A stretch of DNA of 64,000 bases from an uncultured Bacilli bacterium (GTDB lineage Bacteria; Bacillota_I; Bacilli_A; RF39; UBA660), in assembly GCA_934130165.1 (NCBI GenBank), contig CAKOXO010000002.1, positions 62,001-126,000 on the forward strand, read 5' to 3'. A program made the translations under genes and the position numbers. How positions within the stretch are numbered: the stretch's first letter is position 1; every line of letters begins with the position of its first letter. This document shows positions 24,139 through 32,369 of this stretch, in pieces. The notes under the pieces were generated by a model that searched no databases, was not told the origin of the DNA, and saw only the letters and a list, made by a program, of their open reading frames with translations.

Positions 24139-26353
24139 GGAATGTCCTACTAATAATTTCTAATTGTTGTTCACGACTTAATCTATTAAAATGAACAGCA
24201 TAACCACTAATACGGATAGTTAATGTTGGATAATTTTCAGGATGTTCCATTGCATCTATTAATGTTTCTCTATTTAATACATTTACATTTAAGTGTTGAG
24301 AACCTTGTTTAAAGTATCCATCCATTAAGGTAACTAAATTTTTAATACGTTCTTCCTCACTATGACCCAGTGCAGTTGGGGTGATTGAGAATGTGTTAGA
24401 AATTCCATCTTCACAAACTCCTGTATATGGAATCTTTGCTACTGAATTTAATGACGCTAAAGCTCCATTTTCATCTCTACCATGCATTGGGTTAGCCCCT
24501 GGTGCAAATGCAACTCCAGCACGTCTACCATCAGGTGTTGCTCCTGTTTTCTTACCATATACAACATTAGAAGTAATAGTAAGAATTGATAATGTATGTT
24601 TTGCATTTTTATATAATTTATGACTTCTTAATTTTTCTATAAATTTATTTACTAGTTTAACACCAATTTGATCTACTCTATCATCATCATTTCCATATTT
24701 AGGAAATTCTCCTTCAATTTCAAAACTAGTTGTTATACCCTCTTCATTTCTAATTGGTTTAACTTTAGCATATTTAATAGCTGATAGCGAGTCTACTGCA
24801 ACAGAAAATCCGGCTACACCAAATGCCATTAAACGATTAACATTTGTATCATGTAGCGCCATTTGACCTGCTTCATAGGCATATTTATCATGCATAAAGT
24901 GAATTATATTCATTGCATCAACATAAGTTTTTGCTACTTTATCTAATACCTTATCATAACTTGCTATGACCTTATCATATTGAAGAACCTCGTCATCCAT
25001 TTTATCGATTCCATCAACAATTAAACCACCTTTTACCTCATCTACACCACCATTAAGAGCATAAAGAAGGGATTTTGCTAAATTACATCTAGCACCGAAA
25101 AATTGCATATCTTTGCCTATTCTCATTGCAGATACACAACAAGCTATTCCATAGTCATCTCCATATAAAGGTCTCATTTCATCATCATTTTCATATTGGA
25201 TAGAATCTGTTTCTATAGAAACTTTAGCACAATACTTTTTAAAGTTCATAGGTAGTTTTTCTGACCATAAAATTGTTAAATTAGGTTCTGGAGATGATCC
25301 TAAATTCTTTAATGTATGTAAATATCTAAATGAATTTTTTGTAACTAGAGGCACACCTTCATTAGTAATTCCACCAATTGATTCTGTAACCCATGTTGGA
25401 TCTCCTGCAAATAAATCATTATATTCTGGAGTACGTAAATGTCTAGCTAATCTTAATTTTATAATAAATTGATCAATTATTTCTTGAGCTTCTTTTTCAT
25501 TAATAGTACCCTCTTTTAAATCTCTTTCTATATAAATATCTAAGAATGTAGAGGTTCTACCTAAACTCATTGCAGCTCCATTATTTTCTTTAATAGCAGC
25601 TAAATAACCAAAATATAACCATTGTGTAGCTTCTTTTGCATTAGTTGCTGGAAGTGATATATCAAATCCATATCTACTTGCCATCTGTTTTATTTCATCT
25701 AATGCTTTTATTTGCATACTTACTTCTTCACGAAGTCTTATAATATTTTCATCTATTTCCTTTTTCTCTAAATCTAATAAATCTTTTTTCTTCTCTTCTA
25801 TTAAGAAATCAATTCCATATAGGGCAATTCTTCTGTAGTCACCTATAATTCTTCCGCGTCCATATGCATCTGGAAGTCCTGTTAGTAATCCTACATGTCT
25901 TGCTTTTCTAATATCAGTAGTATAAGCATCAAAAACACCATCATTATGAGTTTTTCTATATGTAGTAAACTTTTCAGCTACATCTTTATCCCATTCATAT
26001 CCATAAGCAGCAAGGGATTCTTTAACCATTCTAGTACCACCATATGGATTTACAATTCTTTTTAGTGGTGCATCTGATTGAAGACCTACTATTACCTCAT
26101 TATCTTTATCAATGTATCCCGGATTAAATGCATTAATACCAGACACTGTTTTAGTATCTACATCAAGTATTCCCTTTTCTAATTCCTCTTGGATTAACTT
26201 TTTACATCTATTCCAAACTTTATCTGTTTTTTCTGTTGTACCTTCTAGGAAAGATTCATCTCCTTCATATAAAGTATAATTACTTTTAATAAAGTCTTCC
26301 AAATCTATATTTTTTTTCCAACTTTCTCCTTTGAAATTTCTATAACTGTCCAT
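24125..26353 (-). CDS. pflB: Formate C-acetyltransferase (pyruvate formate-lyase)
   Basis: 742 residues. Catalytic Cys pair in YGIACCVSAMRIG, substrate region NPGYIDKDNEVIVGLQ and SLAAYGYEW, and the C-terminal glycyl radical loop RISGYAV (Gly radical) are intact. The enzyme converts pyruvate and CoA to acetyl-CoA and formate under anoxic conditions, so the organism probably ferments. It is operonic with pflA downstream. Length agrees with the family. RBS is AAGGTAG. No regulatory site such as an FNR or Rex box was recognised in the 63-base upstream gap. Confidence 0.97.
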   Translation of the reverse strand: MDSYRNFKGESWKKNIDLEDFIKSNYTLYEGDESFLEGTTEKTDKVWNRCKKLIQEELEKGILDVDTKTVSGINAFNPGYIDKDNEVIVGLQSDAPLKRIVNPYGGTRMVKESLAAYGYEWDKDVAEKFTTYRKTHNDGVFDAYTTDIRKARHVGLLTGLPDAYGRGRIIGDYRRIALYGIDFLIEEKKKDLLDLEKKEIDENIIRLREEVSMQIKALDEIKQMASRYGFDISLPATNAKEATQWLYFGYLAAIKENNGAAMSLGRTSTFLDIYIERDLKEGTINEKEAQEIIDQFIIKLRLARHLRTPEYNDLFAGDPTWVTESIGGITNEGVPLVTKNSFRYLHTLKNLGSSPEPNLTILWSEKLPMNFKKYCAKVSIETDSIQYENDDEMRPLYGDDYGIACCVSAMRIGKDMQFFGARCNLAKSLLYALNGGVDEVKGGLIVDGIDKMDDEVLQYDKVIASYDKVLDKVAKTYVDAMNIIHFMHDKYAYEAGQMALHDTNVNRLMAFGVAGFSVAVDSLSAIKYAKVKPIRNEEGITTSFEIEGEFPKYGNDDDRVDQIGVKLVNKFIEKLRSHKLYKNAKHTLSILTITSNVVYGKKTGATPDGRRAGVAFAPGANPMHGRDENGALASLNSVAKIPYTGVCEDGISNTFSITPTALGHSEEERIKNLVTLMDGYFKQGSQHLNVNVLNRETLIDAMEHPENYPTLTIRISGYAVHFNRLSREQQLEIISRTFHEKI

Positions 26354-26398
26354 AAACTACCTTCTTTCTACAATTTTTTCATAATAAATATTATAACA

Positions 26399-26435
26399 TT
26401 AAAAAATGAGTAAAGCTATCTTTTCCACTCATTTT
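26399..26435 (-). terminator. Terminator after ylmC/ymxH
   Basis: Minus-strand AAAATGAGT / ACTCATTTT hairpin with a T-run; it overlaps the gene's stop codon. Confidence 0.75.
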
Positions 26436-26670
26436 ATTTATAATTATGATTCTTATTTACTAAAATTACATCCTCACCTATTTTAGTTATATCTTTCCAT
26501 AAAACAACTGTTTCCGCTTCCTTTGAAAATGACAATAACCTTTTATTATTTTCTATCACTAATGATTCTATCGCACCAGCTTCATTAACATTTACATCAA
26601 TAATACTTCCAACATTTTTTCCATCAAGTACATTAACTATATTTTTACTTTGCAAATCAGATAGCCTCAT
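26434..26670 (-). CDS. YlmC/YmxH-family PRC-barrel sporulation protein
   Basis: 78 residues, entirely a PRC-barrel: MRLSDLQSKNIVNVLDGKNVGSI, then the strand VVLWKDITKIGEDVILV. The YlmC/YmxH family belongs to the sporulation-specific PRC proteins. It follows sigG at 28 bases, the order known from Bacillus (sigG then ylmC), which supports the assignment. The start ATG has AGGTGATTTT. Likely co-transcribed with sigG. Biochemical role is unclear. Confidence 0.9.
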   Translation of the reverse strand: MRLSDLQSKNIVNVLDGKNVGSIIDVNVNEAGAIESLVIENNKRLLSFSKEAETVVLWKDITKIGEDVILVNKNHNYK

Positions 26671-26697
26671 AAAATCACCTAATTAATTATATGTAAT

Positions 26698-27474
26698 TTA
26701 CTTCAATACTTTCTTCAAAGAATTAATAGCTGATTTTTCTAATCTAGATACCTGGGCTTGAGAAATTGATAACTCCTCTGCAATCTCCATTTGAGTTTTT
26801 CCAATAACAAATCTTTCATCCAAAATAAATTGTTCTCTATCACTTAAGTTATCTATTGCTTCATTTAGAGCAAGTTTTACTTCCATATCCTTACTACTAA
26901 CTTTTTTATCTTCTATTTGATCACATAAGTAAATCGTATCTCCACCATCATTATAAATAGCTTCAAACATACTAACTGGTTCCTTTAGTGAATCAAGAGC
27001 ATGAACTATATCAAAAGGAGTAGTCTCTAGCTCTCTTGCTATATCTTCTATTGGTGGTTCCACTCCATTTTTTAAGGCATATTCCTCTTTGTACTTTAAG
27101 GTTTTATATGCAATATCCTTTAATGATCTACTAACTCTTATACTATTATTATCTCTTAAATATCTTCTAACCTCTCCTAAAATCATTGGTACTGCATAAG
27201 TTGAAAATCTAACTCCATGATTTAAATCAAAATTATCAATTGCCTTCAAAAGTCCAACACAACCAACTTGAAATAAATCATCCATATTATCACATCTTGA
27301 AGAAAATCTCTTTATGATTGATAAGACTAGTTTTAAATTACCATTTACCAAATCTTCCCTTGCAAAAATATCATTCTCCTTCATTTTTTTAAATAATTCT
27401 GTCATTTCTTCATTTGTTAATACTTTAATATTTGCTGTGTTCACACCACTTATCTCTACTTTGTGGCGTGCCAT
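26698..27474 (-). CDS. sigG: Forespore sigma factor SigG
   Basis: 258 residues. The N-terminal signature KVEISGVNTANIKVL, region 2 LFQVGCVGLLKAIDNFD and GEVRRYLRDNN, region 3 KDIAYKTLKY and region 4 HTH SISQAQVSRLEK match SigG. SigG controls late forespore genes in sporulation. The ATG at 27474 (AAGGAGA upstream) is preferred; an extended frame to 27507 adds an unusual leader. The downstream partner ylmC/ymxH fits the Bacillus cluster, although spoIIGA-sigE are not adjacent here. SigF is less likely because the SGVNT N-terminal motif and the ylmC context favour SigG. Confidence 0.92.
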   Translation of the reverse strand: MARHKVEISGVNTANIKVLTNEEMTELFKKMKENDIFAREDLVNGNLKLVLSIIKRFSSRCDNMDDLFQVGCVGLLKAIDNFDLNHGVRFSTYAVPMILGEVRRYLRDNNSIRVSRSLKDIAYKTLKYKEEYALKNGVEPPIEDIARELETTPFDIVHALDSLKEPVSMFEAIYNDGGDTIYLCDQIEDKKVSSKDMEVKLALNEAIDNLSDREQFILDERFVIGKTQMEIAEELSISQAQVSRLEKSAINSLKKVLK

Positions 27475-27538
27475 AAAAAATCTCCTTTCATATTCTTTAT
27501 GATACAAAAGGAGTTTTATTATTCATTATTTAATATTT

Positions 27539-28375
27539 TTATTTATTATTATCATATTTATCTAGAAATGATACCTTATTACCATTACTTTTTATACCTA
27601 GCACTGTATCTATATTTACATTTTCAGTAGATGCAAAAATATTGTAACAAACGTTAGGGTTTTTCTTTTCAAGCTCACTAATAAGATTTTTTATTTCTAA
27701 TCTTTTTGATTTATCTTTTTCTGTTTTTTTCTCTGTCATTTTACAAGCACAATTAATAAATTCTAAATTATTATAATTTCTCCATGCAATAACATCTTTT
27801 TCTCTAACTAAATAAAGTGGTCTGATTAATTCCATTCCAGAAAAATTTGTACTATGTAGTTTAGGAGGCATACTTTTATATTCTCCACCATATAAAATAC
27901 TTAACATAATAGTTTCTATAACATCATCAAAATGATGTCCAAGTGCAATTTTATTACACCCTAATTCTTTTGCTTTGCTATATAAAAAGCCCCTTCTCAT
28001 TCTTGCACATAAATAGCAAGGATTACCATTTTGATTTTGCCTATTATCAACTACATCAAATATATCAGATTCAAACATTTCTATTTGAAGATTTAATCTT
28101 TTAGCATTTTCTATTATTTTATTTTTATTAATTTCATTATATCCTGGATTCATTACCATATACACTAATTGAAAATTTATTTTTCCATGTTTTTGCAATT
28201 CTTCTAAACATTTAGCTAAAAGAAATGAATCTTTTCCTCCAGATATACAAACAGCTATTTTATCATTTTCTTCTACTAACTTATAATCTCTAACTGCCTT
28301 AGTAAACTTTCTCCAAATATCTTTTCTAAATTTAGTAATGATACTTCGCTCTATTTCTTCATACTCTTTTAGCAT
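27539..28375 (-). CDS. TtcA-like tRNA 2-thiolation ATPase
   Basis: 278 residues with the PP-loop SGGKDS (near residue 47), the CxxC pair PCYLCARMRRG (near 118), GHHFDDVIETIMLSILYGGE and a distal CAC near residue 210. This is the TtcA/TilS-like group; TtcA proteins insert sulfur into cytidine 32 of tRNA using an Fe-S cluster. Which tRNA is modified is not readable here. It overlaps the upstream thioredoxin-like gene by seven bases and is the last gene of a five-gene operon. Confidence 0.85.
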   Translation of the reverse strand: MLKEYEEIERSIITKFRKDIWRKFTKAVRDYKLVEENDKIAVCISGGKDSFLLAKCLEELQKHGKINFQLVYMVMNPGYNEINKNKIIENAKRLNLQIEMFESDIFDVVDNRQNQNGNPCYLCARMRRGFLYSKAKELGCNKIALGHHFDDVIETIMLSILYGGEYKSMPPKLHSTNFSGMELIRPLYLVREKDVIAWRNYNNLEFINCACKMTEKKTEKDKSKRLEIKNLISELEKKNPNVCYNIFASTENVNIDTVLGIKSNGNKVSFLDKYDNNK

Positions 28376-29061
28376 GCTGTATCACTATCACATTCTTTTC
28401 CATTCATCTTAGCAATACCCCTAGTATATATTTTTTTAAGTTCAGCTTTTTGTTTTTTGTTCAATTTTTTATATGGATCTTCTTGTGAATCAACTGTTGA
28501 GATATGAATATCAACAATTTTACCATTTCTTACAAATACAACAGTTGGAAAATAAAGTCTTTTAATACTATCATCTTCTAATCCTTCATAAACAGATGCT
28601 TTATCCCCTAATATATCTAATATTTTATAGTAGTTCTTTTTACCTTTTTTTGTTGTTTTTACTTTACCATCTTCTAATACTTTTTCATCTCTAATATCTA
28701 AGGCATTATAATAATAGATATTTTTTTGATTTGTACTATCTTTGGCATCTAATAATACCTCAATCATACTTCTACACCAAGGACATGTTGGAAAACCAAA
28801 ATAAATAATACCTGTTTTATTTTGTAACATATCAATTACCTCATCATCATCTAAATACTTTATTCCATTTTTTTCTTCTATATTAACATCAAAGTATTTT
28901 TTATCTGAACCAGGGTTGGTATAGCCGTTATATCTTTCGTATTCCTTTTTAAAGCTCTTTTCATCCTTTGTTACTCTATTTTTCTTTACAGTTATAAAAG
29001 TAATAATACAAATTAAAATAATTAGAAAAATAATTAATAACTTTATTCCATTTTTTTTCAT
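28369..29061 (-). CDS. Membrane-anchored thioredoxin-fold protein
   Basis: About 230 residues. An N-terminal membrane helix (residues 5-25) and a basic linker precede a thioredoxin-like domain with the active site FPTCPWCRSMIEVL (CPWC, near residue 96) and the cis-Pro region YFPTVVFVR. Two further Cys lie at the very C-terminus (KECDSDTAC). It may reduce or shuttle disulfides outside the membrane, or serve the adjacent thiolation enzyme; both are inferences. The GTG at 29070 is too close to GAGG, so the ATG at 29061 is used. It follows yaiI by five bases. Confidence 0.78.
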   Translation of the reverse strand: MKKNGIKLLIIFLIILICIITFITVKKNRVTKDEKSFKKEYERYNGYTNPGSDKKYFDVNIEEKNGIKYLDDDEVIDMLQNKTGIIYFGFPTCPWCRSMIEVLLDAKDSTNQKNIYYYNALDIRDEKVLEDGKVKTTKKGKKNYYKILDILGDKASVYEGLEDDSIKRLYFPTVVFVRNGKIVDIHISTVDSQEDPYKKLNKKQKAELKKIYTRGIAKMNGKECDSDTAC

Positions 29062-29066
29062 AACAA

Positions 29067-29495
29067 TCACATCCTCAAAACATCTTCTACTCTTTTTAAT
29101 AAATTTTCTACATCAGTTAAAGTCCTTTTTCTAGGACCCTTAATATGCTGCTTTCTTCTTTCAACTCTACTTATATTTTTAATCTCTAATAGATAATCTA
29201 TATTATCATTTGTATAAAAATTCCCATATTGATTAATACATATAGCATCTTTACATAATGCAATTGTAGCAACTCCATAATCTTGAGTCAATACTAAATC
29301 ATTTTTTTTAACTTCATTTTCTATTGCAATATCTACTGAATTAGCACCAGGTGATATATATTTTACATAAGCATAATCACTATCTATAACATGATTGGTA
29401 TCAATATAAATAATTACTTCTACACCATATTTCCTACCTAAAGCTGTTATTTCTTTTATATTTGGAAAGGCATCTGCATCTATTAAAATTCTCAT
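29067..29495 (-). CDS. YaiI/YqxD family protein (UPF0178)
   Basis: 142 residues with the family signature MRILIDADAFP at the N-terminus, DYAYVKYISPGANSVDIAI and NDLVLTQDYGVA in the middle, and the basic segment RRKQHIKGPRKRT near the C-terminus. The acidic residues suggest a PIN-like nuclease fold, but no activity is established. It overlaps the RluA-type gene by four bases (ATGA-type), so translation is coupled. Confidence 0.88.
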   Translation of the reverse strand: MRILIDADAFPNIKEITALGRKYGVEVIIYIDTNHVIDSDYAYVKYISPGANSVDIAIENEVKKNDLVLTQDYGVATIALCKDAICINQYGNFYTNDNIDYLLEIKNISRVERRKQHIKGPRKRTLTDVENLLKRVEDVLRM

Positions 29496-30334
29496 ATTAA
29501 CTTTTTAAATTCCTTTGGAATTTCCGCATTAAATGTAATTTCTTTTTTTAACATTGGATAAAATATTTTTAAACAGTTAGCATGAAGATACAACCTAGAA
29601 AAATCTTTATTTTTCTCTCCATACTTACTATCACCTACTATGTAATTACCAAGACTTGCAAGCTGAACCCTTATTTGATTTTTTCTACCAGTTTCTATAT
29701 TTATATTTAAAAGTGAATATTTATCATTTTCTTTGATAACTTCATAATTAGTTATTGCTTGCTTTCCTCTTTCACCTTTACTAATATAAACCAAATTAGT
29801 TTTTGTTTCTAATAAATTTGAAACTAATCTATCCTTTTTCTTTTTCATTTTACCAACTACTACTGCCCTATATTCACGTCTTTTTACTAGTTCATTCCAG
29901 TTTTTTTGTAATTTATCCTTTGTTTTCTGATCTTTAGCGAATAGTATTACACCACTGGTATCTTTATCAAGTCTATGTACAATAAACACCTTATTATTTT
30001 TATTTTTTTGTTTTAAATACATTGAAACATAGTGATATAAAGTTTTTTCTTTTTCCTTTAATGTAGAAATTGTAAGTAAACCACTTGGTTTATCAACAAC
30101 TATAATGTAGTCATCTTCATATATAATATTTAAAGGTAACGTAGTATTTTTACTTTTAGTATCTATAAATATTTCTGTATTTTTTACTAATTTATAATTA
30201 TATTTAGTTACTTTAGTATTGTTAATATATATTAGACCATGTGTTAGATATGATTTTATCTTTTTTTTAGACATGTCTAAATTATTATATAAATATGTAA
30301 GTAATTCACTATTTTCTTTGACTATTAACTTCAT
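29492..30334 (-). CDS. RluA-family pseudouridine synthase
   Basis: 280 residues. An S4 RNA-binding region (about 15-55, KKKIKSYLTHGLIYINN) is followed by the catalytic domain with VHRLDKDTSGVILFA (the catalytic Asp, near residue 147) and ETGRKNQIRVQLASLG. These enzymes isomerise specific uridines in rRNA or tRNA; RluD- or YlyB-like is likely, but the target cannot be deduced. It overlaps the following peptidase-like gene's 3' end by 26 bases, confirming one transcript. Confidence 0.9.
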   Translation of the reverse strand: MKLIVKENSELLTYLYNNLDMSKKKIKSYLTHGLIYINNTKVTKYNYKLVKNTEIFIDTKSKNTTLPLNIIYEDDYIIVVDKPSGLLTISTLKEKEKTLYHYVSMYLKQKNKNNKVFIVHRLDKDTSGVILFAKDQKTKDKLQKNWNELVKRREYRAVVVGKMKKKKDRLVSNLLETKTNLVYISKGERGKQAITNYEVIKENDKYSLLNINIETGRKNQIRVQLASLGNYIVGDSKYGEKNKDFSRLYLHANCLKIFYPMLKKEITFNAEIPKEFKKLI

Positions 30335-31103
30335 TATGATTACCTCCTAACTTCAACATCTTGCCACAATCACAAATTGCTTCAAAACTATCTAGTATAT
30401 CCACATTACTAACTTCATCCTTATTGTATATGCCTCTTAACGGAATCAATGGTTTTAATTGTGTATCAATATAATTTAATAAGTTTGTATCTTGATATTT
30501 TATATTTTTAATTTTATCAAAAATACAATTAGGATCAGTAAATATATTTTTCAAAAATAAATTTTTATTCATTGAATCCATCAAAAAGCTTGCAACCTGA
30601 ACCTCAATCCAGTATTTATCTTCCATTTCCCCTATTGTTTCTTTTTCTGGATTAATTTTATGCCACGTTTCTTGATTAATAAATTCACAAATGCCTTCAT
30701 ACAAGCGACTACTATTTTCATCTAAATTCAAATTTCTTTCACTAAGTAGATTAGAATCAACATAAAACTTTATAAAAAAGTGAGTCATTTCATGAGTTAG
30801 GCCATCAACCATTCTACATTCATCAACTTCTTTTACAATAATTCCCGTTTTATTATTTTTGTTAAAATTATAGGTTTTGCAATCATTTTCTACTTCTAGT
30901 TTTTTTAATTCATCATCTATAGAAAATCTAATAAAATCTATCTTTTTGATGATATTTTGAAAATAAGATACATCAATACCAGTTAATTTACTTAAACCAT
31001 TACAATAAATATTAACGGTATCTACTACTAAATCTAAATTATTATCTTCTACTACTTTATTTGTGGAATAAATATTTTTTAATTCCTTAACAAATTGTTC
31101 CAT
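30309..31103 (-). CDS. Putative zinc metallopeptidase-like protein
   Basis: About 264 residues, no signal peptide. HEMTHFFI (HExxH, near residue 107) followed by EGICEF about 35 residues later suggests a gluzincin-like zinc site with a distal Glu. No family name is recognised. The N-terminal 95 residues are alpha-rich. The ATG at 31103 sits after AGGTGAG; a GTG at 31112 lies inside that site. First gene of a five-gene operon with RluA, YaiI, thioredoxin-like and TtcA-like proteins; the link between them is unclear. Substrate unknown. Confidence 0.6.
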   Translation of the reverse strand: MEQFVKELKNIYSTNKVVEDNNLDLVVDTVNIYCNGLSKLTGIDVSYFQNIIKKIDFIRFSIDDELKKLEVENDCKTYNFNKNNKTGIIVKEVDECRMVDGLTHEMTHFFIKFYVDSNLLSERNLNLDENSSRLYEGICEFINQETWHKINPEKETIGEMEDKYWIEVQVASFLMDSMNKNLFLKNIFTDPNCIFDKIKNIKYQDTNLLNYIDTQLKPLIPLRGIYNKDEVSNVDILDSFEAICDCGKMLKLGGNHNEVNSQRK

Positions 31104-31141
31104 AGTACTCACCTATTGCCTAGTATACCACAAAAATAGGC

Positions 31142-31177
31142 AAAATAAAAACTCTTTCCGTCATCCCAGAAAGAGTT
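31142..31177 (-). terminator. Terminator of pgi
   Basis: Minus-strand AACTCTTTC / GAAAGAGTT stem with a 10-base loop and a T-rich tail. Confidence 0.85.
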
Positions 31178-31181
31178 AATT

Positions 31182-32369
31182 TTAATTATTATTATCCAAC
31201 TTCTTTTTTACCTCATCTTTATATTCTTCAACACCTGGTTGAGTAAATGGATCTACTGAAAATAAATAACTACTAAAGACAGCTGCTAACATAAAGAAAG
31301 CTGACATTTCTCCTATATTTTCTAAAGTTATACTATCTATTGTAATAACATTAGATGGGGTGTTTCCTCTTAAGTGAGCAACACAAACTGAATCACATAC
31401 TAAATTATTTATTTTATTTAGAGAAGTATTATTTATTTTTATATCATTATTATTAAGTACCTTAATAATAGTTTCGAATATTATATTATTTCCTTGTTGG
31501 ATAAACTGTCCTAGAGAATGTAAATCTCTAGTATTAACTGTAGAAATGGGGAAAATTCCTTTATTATTTTTTCCTTCAGATTCACCAAATAATTGTTTAA
31601 TCCATTCAGTATAATAGTACATATTAGAATTATATACACTAAAGTTTTCTATATATTTTCCCTTATTAAATTGATCTATTCTAATACTTGCATAAAGATA
31701 AGCTTCATCTATTAATTTCAATCCATTTATATATCCATTTAATAAAGCATCAATATCAAAACCTGCGACTGCTAAAGGAAAAAGATGTGCAGAAGTCATT
31801 AAACTGTATCTTCCTCCTATATCAGTTGGAATTACAAAAGATTTATAACCATACTTATTAACCTCATCTCGTAAGACTCCTTTTTCTTCATCAGTTGTAA
31901 CTATAATTCTCTTTTTTAATTCAAGATCATCATACTTATCTTTCATAAAATTCTTTATAATTTGATAAATAAGTCTTATTTCCAAAGTTGTTCCAGATTT
32001 ACTAATAACGTTTACAAAAATACTTTTATCTTTTATATAATCTAGCACTTCTGATAAATACTTGCTTGATAAATCATTACCTATATAAATTATTTCTGGT
32101 TTTTCTTTTTTGAAATAATTTTTAAACATTTCATAAATTGAATAACTTCCCATATAAGAGCCACCAATTCCAATAATTAATAATACATCAGCATTATTTC
32201 TTACTATTTTAGCATGCTCTTTTATTAGATTCATTTCATCATTAGAAATGATATTATTTATAAATCCTGCCATATCTTCAGTTTTCAATCTCTCAATTAG
32301 TTTGTTTTTTTTCTCTAAATCTATTTTTACTTTATCACTCATATATGTTTCAAAATCAAATTTAATCAT
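31182..32369 (-). CDS. pgi: Glucose-6-phosphate isomerase
   Basis: 395 residues, somewhat shorter than the usual ~445 but with both SIS halves. The motifs IGIGGSYMGSYSIYEMF (near residue 68), VISKSGTTLEIR (near 122), the segment QLFGESEGKNNKGIFP with the catalytic Glu region, and DPFTQPGVEEYK near the C-terminus are present. It interconverts glucose 6-phosphate and fructose 6-phosphate. The upstream neighbour, a glucan synthase-like gene, overlaps it by eight bases, so glucose phosphate supply and glucan synthesis may be co-expressed. The shorter length reflects a compact N-terminal domain. Confidence 0.95.
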   Translation of the reverse strand: MIKFDFETYMSDKVKIDLEKKNKLIERLKTEDMAGFINNIISNDEMNLIKEHAKIVRNNADVLLIIGIGGSYMGSYSIYEMFKNYFKKEKPEIIYIGNDLSSKYLSEVLDYIKDKSIFVNVISKSGTTLEIRLIYQIIKNFMKDKYDDLELKKRIIVTTDEEKGVLRDEVNKYGYKSFVIPTDIGGRYSLMTSAHLFPLAVAGFDIDALLNGYINGLKLIDEAYLYASIRIDQFNKGKYIENFSVYNSNMYYYTEWIKQLFGESEGKNNKGIFPISTVNTRDLHSLGQFIQQGNNIIFETIIKVLNNNDIKINNTSLNKINNLVCDSVCVAHLRGNTPSNVITIDSITLENIGEMSAFFMLAAVFSSYLFSVDPFTQPGVEEYKDEVKKKLDNNN

